Below are positions 8,614-16,670 of a stretch of DNA of 38,114 nucleotides, one piece after another; the stretch's first letter is position 1; each line of letters starts with the position of its first letter. The translations under genes were made by a program, and so were the position numbers. Source of the stretch: Flavobacteriaceae bacterium (lineage in GTDB: Bacteria; Bacteroidota; Bacteroidia; Flavobacteriales; Flavobacteriaceae); assembly GCA_022565635.1 (NCBI GenBank), contig JAIUMH010000012.1, positions 1 to 38,114 of the forward strand, given 5' to 3'. The notes beneath the pieces are model-generated. The model was not told the DNA's origin and made no database searches. It saw only the letters and a program-made list of their open reading frames with translations.

Positions 8614-10437
8614 ATGCTTGAACTAGCTGGAATAATTATATTAGGAATTACCGCTCAAAAGTACCTGCAATTTTACCCTTGATTATCATTGGTTTATTAA
8701 TTGGTCCAATTGCCACATTATACACCGAAGGCGGAGAAAAACTAATAGAGCCCTTATGGGATGGGGAGAAAGGTCTTTTTCCGGGAGAAAGTCTTTATTA
8801 CTTTGTTTCTTTGGCTATTAGCATTATTTTGTTTGAAGGTGGGTTAACTTTAAGGCGCAGTGAAATATTGAATATAGGTCCCGTTATTGTGAAATTAATT
8901 TCTGTGGTTGTAATTATTACTTTTGTTGGCGCGGGAGTTGCTGCTCATTTTATTTTAGGTTTAAGCTGGCAGATTTCACTATTATTCTCTTCGTTAATTA
9001 TTGTAACTGGACCTACGGTAATTTCTCCAATTTTACGCAATATCCCTCTTCGTAGAGATGTTGCCTCTATTTTAAAATGGGAAGGGATTTTGATAGACCC
9101 CGTAGGAGCACTTGTAGCCGTTTTGGTTTTTGAGTTTATCTCTGCTGGAGGCGGAGAAACATATACAACACAAGCTTTAATTGAATTTGGAAAAATTGTC
9201 CTTTTTGGATTTACCTTTGGATTTACCTTTGCACACGGGCTAGCTTTTTTAATCAAGAAAAAAGTAATCCCTAATTATTTAATGAACGTTGTTACCCTAG
9301 CCACCGTTTTAGGGGTTTTTGTTCTAGCTGATAATTTTGCTCATGAAAGTGGACTATTGGCTGTTGTAGTGATGGGAATAATTATGGGGAATACAGATTT
9401 GCCAAATTTTAAAGACTTGCTTTATTTTAAAGAATCATTAAGTGTTTTGCTAATCTCAATATTGTTCATTTTACTTTCAGCTAATATAAACATTGAAGAT
9501 TTAATGTTGGTTATGAATTGGCAAAGCTTAATTTTATTTGCTGTTGTTGTCTTTGTTGTTCGTCCATTAGGTGTGTTTTTAAGCAGTATAAATTCAAATT
9601 TAAACGTTCGAGAAAAATTATTCATAAGTTGGTTGGGCCCAGAGGAATTGTAGCTGCAGGTATAGCTTCTTTATTTGGTTTAGAGTTAATGAAACAAGGG
9701 GTTAAAAGTGCCGAGTTAATTACTCCTTTGGTTTTTATGATTGTTTTAGGTACAGTGCTTTTAAATGCTACAACTGCGCGTCCTTTTGCTAAATTAGTAG
9801 GGGTGTTTCAACAAGACCTGAAAGGAGTTCTTATTATTGGCTCTTCTTCATTTTCTAGAATAGTAGCTAAGTATCTCAAAGAAAATCAAAGAGAAGTGGT
9901 GATTGTAGATAATAACCCCAGCAATGTTAAATTAGCTAAACAAATGGGTATTCAGGCCATTAATGCTAATATTTATTCAGATGATTTATCTGAAAATTTA
10001 GAGCTTTCAGACATGGGTTATTTGATGGCTTTAACCGGTAATGCTTCTGTTAACCAAAAAGCAATAGAAAATTTTAGTGGTCAATTTGGAGAAAAAGGAA
10101 CTTATCGTATCATTTTTCTGAAGAGATGAGAGATCCAAAATTAAATTCTGAACAAGCTTTATTTTCACATACAGATGATTATATAAAATTAGTTAACTTG
10201 GCTAGAAAGCATCCTGAAATTAACGAATTAACCGTTAAAGACACCAACGATTTCCTTCATCAACTATCCACATTAAATGCATCCGAAAATTCTGTACCAT
10301 TATTTGTAAAAATCTTAGCTAATGATATTCAAATTTTGCCTGCAGACCCTACGCAAATTTCTATTTCAGGAAATGAAAAAATTGTTTATCTTGGTCAAAA
10401 ATTAAATGTGCTTTCATCCGAAGCTTCACAAGACTAA
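8614..10437 (+). pseudogene. Sodium/proton antiporter with TrkA-N domain, three frameshifts
   Basis: Three consecutive frames together encode one CPA-family cation/proton antiporter (NhaP/KefB-like) followed by a TrkA-N nucleotide-binding domain. It opens MLELAGIIILGI at 8614 and the frame breaks near 8657: about 19 bases seem lost, because the expected segment before KVPAILPLIIIGLL is missing. The membrane domain then runs to LFISWLGP, where one base is lost near 9641 and GRGIVAAGIASLF-type sequence resumes in another frame. The TrkA-N part (GVLIIGSSSFSRIVAKYL, then VVIVDNN) runs to about 10114, where one T is lost from a T-run before SEEMRDPKLNSEQAL. Reading continues to the stop at 10437. 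The other genes here are intact, so decay is likelier than general poor sequence, but the two 1-base events could be errors. dprA follows after 23 bases. Confidence 0.85.
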
Positions 10438-10460
10438 GAACTTTAAATTTTTTTGTTGGA

Positions 10461-11564
10461 ATGAATAAACAGGAACTAATCTACCTAATAGCATTACAAA
10501 AACTGCCACACATTGGTGATACCACTATTAAAAAACTTATTGATAGACTTGGGTCTGCTGAAGCTGTCTATACAGAGAAAAAGTCTAACTTACTCAAAAT
10601 TGATGGTATTGGTTTACACAAAATTAAAGAAATAGGAAGCGCTTCTTTTCTGGATATAGCGCAACGAGAAATAGCTTTTCTTGAAAAGGAAAATATCCAG
10701 GCTTTAGATTATAAACACGCTGATTATCCTTCTTTGTTAAAACACTGTATAGATGGTCCAAGTGTTTTGTTTACACGTGGAAATATTGATTTAAAAAACA
10801 AAAAAATCATTAGTATTGTTGGTACAAGAAAGATTACAACACAAGGTATTGCTTTTTGTGAAGAACTGATTGAGGAACTCACCGTTTTAAACCCCGTTAT
10901 TGTTTCTGGCTTTGCTTATGGAACGGATATTTGTGCACATAAAGCAGCGCTTAAAAACAACTTGCAAACCATAGCTTGTTTAGCTCACGGTCTCAATCAA
11001 ATCTATCCTAAACCTCACGCCAAATACATGAAAGGTGTTGAAGCTAATGGAGGTTTTGTTACCGATTTTTTGACTACATCAGATTTTGATCGGAATAATT
11101 TCTTGAAAAGAAACCGTATTATTGCTGGTATGAGTGAAGCTACAATTGTAATAGAAAGCGCTACAAAAGGTGGTTCTCTTGTAACTGCCGATATTGCTAA
11201 TTCTTATAACAGAGAAGTTTTTTCTGTGCCAGGAAGACCGTCAGACAAAATGAGCGAGGGCTGTATTAATCTTCTCAAAAGAAATCAAGCAAGACCCATT
11301 ACAAGCGCTGCTGACTTGATTTTTCATTTGGGATGGGATTTGGAAAAGGAAAACGAAAAATCAGTTCAAACCCAACTTTTTATTGATTTATCTGAGGATG
11401 AACAAAGCATAATAGATGCTTTACAAAAGGAAAATAAACAACATATTGATGATTTAGCCTTAAACACTTCTATACCTACTTATAAGTTAGCTTCCTTATT
11501 ATTAGAAATTGAAATGAAAGGTTTAATTAGGCCTTTGCCAGGAAAATTATTTGAAGTCATATAA
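10461..11564 (+). CDS. dprA: DNA-processing protein DprA
   Basis: DprA (Smf) binds incoming single-stranded DNA during natural transformation and loads RecA. It has an N-terminal helix-hairpin-helix/SAM-like part (LPHIGDTTIKKLIDRLGS and IDGIGLHKIKEIG). A Rossmann-like core follows, with SIVGTRKITTQG, SGFAYGTDICAHKAAL, LAHGLNQIYPKPH, LKRNRIIAGMS and ATKGGSLVTADIA. It ends in a C-terminal winged-helix segment from about 310. The length of 367 residues is typical. ATG at 10461 is the natural start. It lies directly behind the broken antiporter and ends at a strong bidirectional terminator. Confidence 0.96.
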   Translation: MNKQELIYLIALQKLPHIGDTTIKKLIDRLGSAEAVYTEKKSNLLKIDGIGLHKIKEIGSASFLDIAQREIAFLEKENIQALDYKHADYPSLLKHCIDGPSVLFTRGNIDLKNKKIISIVGTRKITTQGIAFCEELIEELTVLNPVIVSGFAYGTDICAHKAALKNNLQTIACLAHGLNQIYPKPHAKYMKGVEANGGFVTDFLTTSDFDRNNFLKRNRIIAGMSEATIVIESATKGGSLVTADIANSYNREVFSVPGRPSDKMSEGCINLLKRNQARPITSAADLIFHLGWDLEKENEKSVQTQLFIDLSEDEQSIIDALQKENKQHIDDLALNTSIPTYKLASLLLEIEMKGLIRPLPGKLFEVI

Positions 11565-11594
11565 AAAGGCTGTCTTAATAAAAGACAGCCTTTT
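11564..11594. terminator. Bidirectional terminator after dprA
   Basis: A perfect 13-bp stem (AAAAGGCTGTCTT at 11564-11576, AAGACAGCCTTTT at 11582-11594) encloses a 5-base loop, with A-run and T-run ends. It lies between the convergent dprA and OmpW-like genes. Confidence 0.9.
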
Positions 11595-11632
11595 CTGTTT
11601 AAAAAGCATAAGTAAATTGCTATTATCATCGT

Positions 11633-12256
11633 TTAAAAACGCATGCCTACACCAAATCCAAATAAAAATGGATTAATAGTAACATCTGCAGGAACAATAA
11701 CACCATCTCCAGCATTAACTTCTACATCTGTATTCATAAAGATTTTCTTTACGTCTAAATTTACAAAAAAGCGTTCGTTTAGAAAATAGTCAACACCTAC
11801 TTGTGCAGCAAAACCTATTGAGTTTTCATAGCTTATTCCTTCAAAGCCAGCGGCATCCTCATTATAAAAAATGGTATAGTTAACACCAGCCCCCATATAG
11901 GGTTTAAAATTCCCCATGGGAATATGATATTGTGCAGTAAGCGTTGGAGGAAGCAAGTACACGTTACCAAGGTCTAAATCGCCTAAAGTTGTTCCTGTGG
12001 CTTTAACATCATGTTTTGCCGTACCAAGAATTAATTCAACCGCCCAATTTTCATTAAAAAAGTAAGTAATGTCTAACTCTGGAACAACTGCCGATGAAAT
12101 ATTTACATCACCATTAATCAATCCAATTTTAGCAGTTTCAACAGGTTGTACAAGTAAACCTCTAACTCTAATTTGCCATTTGCTCTCAGGATCAATTTGG
12201 CTAAAAGAAGGTAAAGTTACAAGAGAAAGGGTAAGGAGTAAAAAAAACTTTTTCAT
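11633..12256 (-). CDS. OmpW-family outer-membrane beta-barrel protein
   Basis: This is a small outer-membrane barrel. A signal peptide covers about residues 1-19, ending PSFSQ. The mature part has alternating hydrophobic strands and OmpW-like signatures: WQIRVRGLLVQP at the first strand, YFFNENWAVELILGTAKHDV, LPPTLTAQYH, and FKPYMGAGVNYT. A terminal strand FLFGFGVGMRF ends in Phe, as required for outer-membrane insertion. The length of 207 residues fits. OmpW proteins form narrow hydrophobic channels; the substrate here is unknown. A -7 box is at 12311-12318. Confidence 0.93.
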   Translation of the reverse strand: MKKFFLLLTLSLVTLPSFSQIDPESKWQIRVRGLLVQPVETAKIGLINGDVNISSAVVPELDITYFFNENWAVELILGTAKHDVKATGTTLGDLDLGNVYLLPPTLTAQYHIPMGNFKPYMGAGVNYTIFYNEDAAGFEGISYENSIGFAAQVGVDYFLNERFFVNLDVKKIFMNTDVEVNAGDGVIVPADVTINPFLFGFGVGMRF

Positions 12257-12310
12257 ATCTAATTAAATTTAAAATTTGTTCTAAAAGTCCTCTAATACAG
12301 AAAGACTAAA

Positions 12311-12318
12311 CAAAAATA
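12311..12318 (-). promoter_or_regulatory. -7 box for the OmpW-like gene
   Basis: The minus strand reads TATTTTTG, matching TAnnTTTG. It predicts a start near 12304 and a leader of about 48 bases. Confidence 0.45.
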
Positions 12319-12348
12319 TTTTAAATTTAATTAGTAAAAAATGACCAG

Positions 12349-12382
12349 AATCATCAAACTAACACTTGTTAGTTTGATGATT
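12349..12382 (-). terminator. Long stem-loop downstream of pbp1A
   Basis: A perfect 16-bp inverted repeat (AATCATCAAACTAACA, 12349-12364, against 12367-12382) encloses a 2-base gap. On the minus strand it is followed a few bases later by six T. It probably ends the ricT-gldH-pbp1A transcript, although the T-run is offset. An operator role for the OmpW-like gene is possible but less likely. Confidence 0.6.
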
Positions 12383-12430
12383 AAACTTTAAAAAAAACAT
12401 AGTAAAAATTAAAGAATAAAAACTTTGCTT

Positions 12431-14749
12431 TTAGAATTCTGAATTAAACTGAGGAACTTCAATTTTATCCTCTTCGTCTTCTTCTTCAAAACCATCACAA
12501 TCAATTTGAATACTTAAATAATCTGGTTTGTCAAAAGCCTCATCAGAAACCTCAACATCTTCATCTTCATAAAGTGATTTCATATACATACCAAATATGG
12601 GTAATGCTAATGTTGCTCCTTGACCGTAAGTAATTGTTGGAAACCTTACAGACCGATCTTCTCCACCTACCCATACGCCAGTTACCAAATCGGGTACCAT
12701 GCCTATAAACCAACCATCACTTTGATTTTGTGTAGTTCCTGTTTTACCTGCAATAGGATTTTGTAAATTGAAAGGATACCCAGTTACTGCGCGTTGATAA
12801 TGAGGTAAATTTTTAATGTATTCAGAATTTGTTTTTAATCTTCTACCGGATCCAAATTTAGTTACGCCCTCTAATAAATTTACAGTAACATAAGCGGTTT
12901 CCTCACTCACTACATCTCTTGTTTCTGGCAAATGCTGGTAGATTATACTTCCGTTTTTATCTTCAATGCGTTCAACAAAATAGGGCTTGGTATAAACTCC
13001 TTTATTGGCAAAAGTAGAATAAGCAGAAACCATTTCATAAACACTTAAATCTGGGGTTCCTAATGCAATGGAAGGAAAAGCGTCAATATTTCGTGTATCC
13101 ACTCCTAAATTGTCTATCAAATCAACAACGCGTTTGGGGCCAGTTTTGTCTATTAAACGTGCGGTAATGGTGTTAATTGATTTAGCTAAAGCCTCTTTTA
13201 GCGTTTTGCTTCCACCGTACTCATTTCCAGAATTAGATGGAGTCCAATCATCAATCAAGCCATGTCTTCCTTTTGGAATAGTGTATAAAGTGTTTGGTAA
13301 TTCATAACAAGGTGAGTAATGCAACTGATCTATAGCGGCGGCGTAAACAAAAGGCTTAAAAGTAGAACCTACTTGCCTTTTAGCTTGTTTTACGTGTTCG
13401 TATTTAAAATACTTGTAATTAATTCCTCCTACCCAAGACTTTACTGCTCCAGTTTGTGGATTCATAGACATCATACCTGTATTTAAAAATGATTTATAGT
13501 AGCGTATGGAGTCTTTAGGTGTCATAAGGGTATCTATATTACCTTCCCAAGAAAACAGTTGCATTTCTTGTTTTTCATTAAATGCAGTTTCTATTTCTTC
13601 ATCAGACGCGCCTCTTTTTTTCATGCGTCTGTAACGGTCTGAATTCCGCATTTCTCGGTTTAAAATTCGGTCTATTTCAGCATCAGATACTCCTCTAAAA
13701 GGAGCTTTTGAATTTTTTTTATTTTGACGATTAAATTCTTTTTGAAGATTTGCTAAATGTCTATTTACCGCATCTTCTGCATACAGTTGCATTCGCGAAT
13801 CTAAAGTTACATATACTTTTAAACCATCACTGTATATGCTGTAAGAAGACCCATCTGCTTTTTTGTTGTCTTTTGCCCAATCTTTTAAAAACCCCTTAAG
13901 GTGTTCTCTAAAGTAAGTAGCAGTTCCATCATCATGTTGCTCTGGAGTAAAATTAAGCTTTAATGGAAGTTTTTGTAAGGAGTCTTTTTCTTGTGCACTT
14001 ATAAATTCATTTTTTTCCATTTGCTTCAAAACCTGATTTCTTCTGTTAATAGAGTTTTGTTTGAAGCGTTCTGGATAAGGATTATAAAGCACAGGGTTTT
14101 TAAACATAGCAACTAAAGTTGCTGCTTCTTCAGTTTTTAAATCAATAGGTTCTTTGCCAAAATACACCCTTGAGGCCGATCGTATTCCGTGAGCTCCTCG
14201 TGTAAAGTCAAAGATATTAAAATACATGGTTAGTATTTCATCTTTAGTATATTGACGTTCTAAACGAATGGCAATTACCCATTCTTTAATTTTTTGTTGT
14301 AAACGATTTAAAATACCTACTTCATTAGGGTCTGTAAATAATTGTTTAGAAAGTTGTTGCGTAATTGTGCTTGCGCCTCCTTTTTTTCCTAGAAAAATAG
14401 CTGCTCTTAAGGTGCCACGAGCATCTATTCCTGCATGATTATAGAAGCGTTCGTCTTCAGTAGCCACAAGTGCTTGAATAAGGTTTTGTGGAAGTTCTTT
14501 AAAATTAACTGGGCTTCTGTTTTCATGAAAAAACTTACCAATAGTTTCTCCATCAGAACTAATTACTTCGGTTGCTAAATTGGTTTCAGGGTTTTCTAGC
14601 TCTTCAAATGAGGGCATTTTTCCTAAAAATCCCCAATCGGCTAGCATGAAAACTAAAATAATACCTACTATACAACTTATAAATAAAAGCCAGAAATAAA
14701 GTATATATTTCCAAACGCTTTTTGTTTTTTCTGGTGTTTTTTTTGCCAT
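12431..14749 (-). CDS. pbp1A: Penicillin-binding protein 1A (bifunctional)
   Basis: This is a bifunctional peptidoglycan synthase: glycosyltransferase 51 followed by transpeptidase. A cytoplasmic stub and one membrane segment (about residues 13-37) come first. The GT51 domain shows ATEDERFYNHAG with its catalytic Glu, and GGASTITQQLSKQL. The transpeptidase domain has the SxxK motif in GSTFKPF, SxN in KSINTI and KTG in GKTGTTQ. The tail after about 745 is acidic (GFEEEDEEDKIEV). The length of 772 residues is normal. Its ATG overlaps the gldH stop by one base (TAATG), so translation is probably coupled. Confidence 0.96.
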   Translation of the reverse strand: MAKKTPEKTKSVWKYILYFWLLFISCIVGIILVFMLADWGFLGKMPSFEELENPETNLATEVISSDGETIGKFFHENRSPVNFKELPQNLIQALVATEDERFYNHAGIDARGTLRAAIFLGKKGGASTITQQLSKQLFTDPNEVGILNRLQQKIKEWVIAIRLERQYTKDEILTMYFNIFDFTRGAHGIRSASRVYFGKEPIDLKTEEAATLVAMFKNPVLYNPYPERFKQNSINRRNQVLKQMEKNEFISAQEKDSLQKLPLKLNFTPEQHDDGTATYFREHLKGFLKDWAKDNKKADGSSYSIYSDGLKVYVTLDSRMQLYAEDAVNRHLANLQKEFNRQNKKNSKAPFRGVSDAEIDRILNREMRNSDRYRRMKKRGASDEEIETAFNEKQEMQLFSWEGNIDTLMTPKDSIRYYKSFLNTGMMSMNPQTGAVKSWVGGINYKYFKYEHVKQAKRQVGSTFKPFVYAAAIDQLHYSPCYELPNTLYTIPKGRHGLIDDWTPSNSGNEYGGSKTLKEALAKSINTITARLIDKTGPKRVVDLIDNLGVDTRNIDAFPSIALGTPDLSVYEMVSAYSTFANKGVYTKPYFVERIEDKNGSIIYQHLPETRDVVSEETAYVTVNLLEGVTKFGSGRRLKTNSEYIKNLPHYQRAVTGYPFNLQNPIAGKTGTTQNQSDGWFIGMVPDLVTGVWVGGEDRSVRFPTITYGQGATLALPIFGMYMKSLYEDEDVEVSDEAFDKPDYLSIQIDCDGFEEEDEEDKIEVPQFNSEF

Positions 14750-15240
14750 TATTCCGGACTATTTCTTTCTATTTCTAAACCTATACTGTAAACGCCTTTT
14801 AATTTTTTTACGCCTTCTATTTCTTCTGACTTGCGCATGGCATGTTGTATGGAAAAGCGATAATTTCCTTCTTCAAAAAAAGTTACATTTTCTTTAAAAA
14901 GCAACCTGTTTTCTTTCATGTTATTGCCTTGCCCAAGCATTCTCCCATCTGGATATGCCATATTGTATTCTAGGGTGTCAGCAATAATTCTACCGCTAGG
15001 AAATTCCATCTTAGTAATCAATAATAAATTATTGAATGGATAGCTTTGGTCATTTCTTGTATACACAATTAGGTTATAAGTTCCTAAAGTGTCATTGGGT
15101 GAAAAATGAAACTCTTGAATAGAGTCTTTATGCCAATAGCCTGTGGTTTCTTGATAATTTGTATAAACAAGTTGATCATTTCTTTGACAAGAAGAACAAA
15201 CAATCATGCAAAACACTATGAGAGCAAATTTTTTAATCAT
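14749..15240 (-). CDS. gldH: Gliding motility lipoprotein GldH
   Basis: GldH is a lipoprotein needed for gliding motility in Flavobacterium johnsoniae. The start at 15240 gives MIKKFALIVFCMIVCSSCQRND, with a lipobox ending SSC and the lipidated Cys at 18. The body (163 residues) contains YHKDSIQEFHF-type strands and QHAMRKSEEIEGVKKLKGVYSIGLEI, typical of GldH. The same frame stays open upstream to 15459, but that part merely overlaps the ricT tail in another frame and lacks the signal peptide, so it is not used. The gene overlaps the ricT end by 8 bases and the pbp1A start by one. Confidence 0.92.
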   Translation of the reverse strand: MIKKFALIVFCMIVCSSCQRNDQLVYTNYQETTGYWHKDSIQEFHFSPNDTLGTYNLIVYTRNDQSYPFNNLLLITKMEFPSGRIIADTLEYNMAYPDGRMLGQGNNMKENRLLFKENVTFFEEGNYRFSIQHAMRKSEEIEGVKKLKGVYSIGLEIERNSPE

Positions 15241-16543
15241 CTTTTTTCTTTGGTGGTCTAGGTTTCTTGTTTTTAGGCTTTTTGGGCTTATTTGAAGGAG
15301 CCGTATTTGCTTCTTTTTGTTCAGTTTTCTTCTTAGGTCCTCTGTTTGGTTTTCGGTGAGAAGGTTTTTTGGACTTAGTATTTGTATTACTTGCGTTAGG
15401 ATTAGCTTTAGGCTTCCTTTTGTTTGGTTTTCTTTTTTTCTTTCTTTTTGGTTGGTCAAATCTAGTTAAGCTATCTTGTCCTACAACATTCTCATAGTTT
15501 ACGTCTACTTGATCTGAGAGCGGCTCAACCTTAAACTCCTCTAAGCTGGCGGCCGGTTTTCCTTGCTTTTGTTGTTCAATAATTTCAAGCACGCTGTCTA
15601 AATCTAATTCATGCCAATTGCTTGCCTCATTTTCATAAGCGTACCAGAGCTTTTTTTGAAAGATATCTACTTTTTGACAAACAGCAAATCCTTTTTGAGT
15701 TTGTATTTTGTCTTCAAATTTAGGAAATTGTTTTACCGCATCTAAATAGGAGTCTAACTCGTAATTTAAACAGCATTTTAGTTTACCGCATTGTCCTGCT
15801 AACTTTTGTGGATTAAGAGAGAGTTGCTGGTATCTTGCGGCTGAAGTCTTCACAGAACGGAAATCGGTTAGCCAAGTAGAACAGCATAACTCTCTGCCAC
15901 AAGAACCAATTCCACCTAATCGTGCAGCTTCTTGACGGTAGCCAATTTGTTTCATTTCTATTCGCGTTTTAAATTCATAGGCATACTCTTTAATCAATTG
16001 CCTAAAATCTACGCGTTCATCAGCCGTATAGTAGAAAATCACTTTAGATGCATCACCTTGAAATTCTACATCACTAATCTTCATTTTTAAACCTAAACGA
16101 ATAGCTATTTCTCTAGAGCGCTTTTTTACAGCTTCTTCACGATCTCTAACTCCTTGCCAAACATCAATGTCTTTTTGGGAGGCTTTTCGGTAAATTTTTG
16201 GAAGATGGTCTCCGTAAGGATCTTCGTTTTTCTTTTTCATTTGCACTTTAACCAGTTCGCCCGTTAAGGTAACCATACCCACATCATGCCCGGGTGAAGC
16301 TTCGGTAGCAACTACATCTCCTATACTTAAGCTTAATTCTTCAGTGTTTTTAAAAAACTCTTTGCGGCTATTTTTAAAACGGACTTCAACTACGTCAAAT
16401 CCTTTTGCTCCTGATGGAAGTTCCATGTTGGAAAGCCAATCAAAAACCGTTAATTTATTACAACTATCGGTACCACAAGTACCGTTATTTTTACACCCTT
16501 TAGGTAGTCCGTCTTTTCCATTCGAACAACTTGCACACGCCAT
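15233..16543 (-). CDS. ricT: PSP1-domain protein RicT/YaaT
   Basis: This is a PSP1-domain (YaaT/RicT) protein. In Bacillus it is part of an iron-sulfur RicAFT complex affecting RNase Y and development; the flavobacterial role is less known. The N-terminus is Cys-rich (ACASCSNGKDGLPKGCKNNG). The PSP1 core carries GSCGRELCCSTWLTDFRSVK and AGQCGKLKCCLNYELDSY, a conserved cysteine set likely to bind a cluster. After about residue 360 the protein becomes a Lys/Pro/Asn-rich low-complexity tail (KRKKKRKPNKRKPKANPN), ending PRPPKKKDD, probably disordered and able to bind nucleic acid. It leads the overlapping gldH-pbp1A operon. Confidence 0.93.
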   Translation of the reverse strand: MACASCSNGKDGLPKGCKNNGTCGTDSCNKLTVFDWLSNMELPSGAKGFDVVEVRFKNSRKEFFKNTEELSLSIGDVVATEASPGHDVGMVTLTGELVKVQMKKKNEDPYGDHLPKIYRKASQKDIDVWQGVRDREEAVKKRSREIAIRLGLKMKISDVEFQGDASKVIFYYTADERVDFRQLIKEYAYEFKTRIEMKQIGYRQEAARLGGIGSCGRELCCSTWLTDFRSVKTSAARYQQLSLNPQKLAGQCGKLKCCLNYELDSYLDAVKQFPKFEDKIQTQKGFAVCQKVDIFQKKLWYAYENEASNWHELDLDSVLEIIEQQKQGKPAASLEEFKVEPLSDQVDVNYENVVGQDSLTRFDQPKRKKKRKPNKRKPKANPNASNTNTKSKKPSHRKPNRGPKKKTEQKEANTAPSNKPKKPKNKKPRPPKKKDD

Positions 16544-16670
16544 ACTGACTTCTATATATAATGAAGTGAATTACTAAAACTAGTAAATCACTGATGATTT
16601 TTATTCTATTAAAACGTAAATATATCAAAATATTACTAGCTTCTCCAAAATTCAACAAAAGAAGCTTGAG

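Noticed and set aside
9518-10129. The middle antiporter segment as a separate gene
   Set aside because: Its first 40 codons are out-of-frame translation of the membrane domain; real homology begins only after the frameshift near 9641.
15241-15459. Longer N-terminus for gldH
   Set aside because: The extension overlaps the Lys/Pro-rich ricT tail in another frame, has the same biased composition, and would bury the lipoprotein signal that begins at 15240.
16565-16592. Inverted repeat AGTGAATTACTA/TAGTAAATCACT downstream of glnS as a terminator
   Set aside because: It has a mismatch and no T-run follows on the glnS strand; kept only as a weak possibility.
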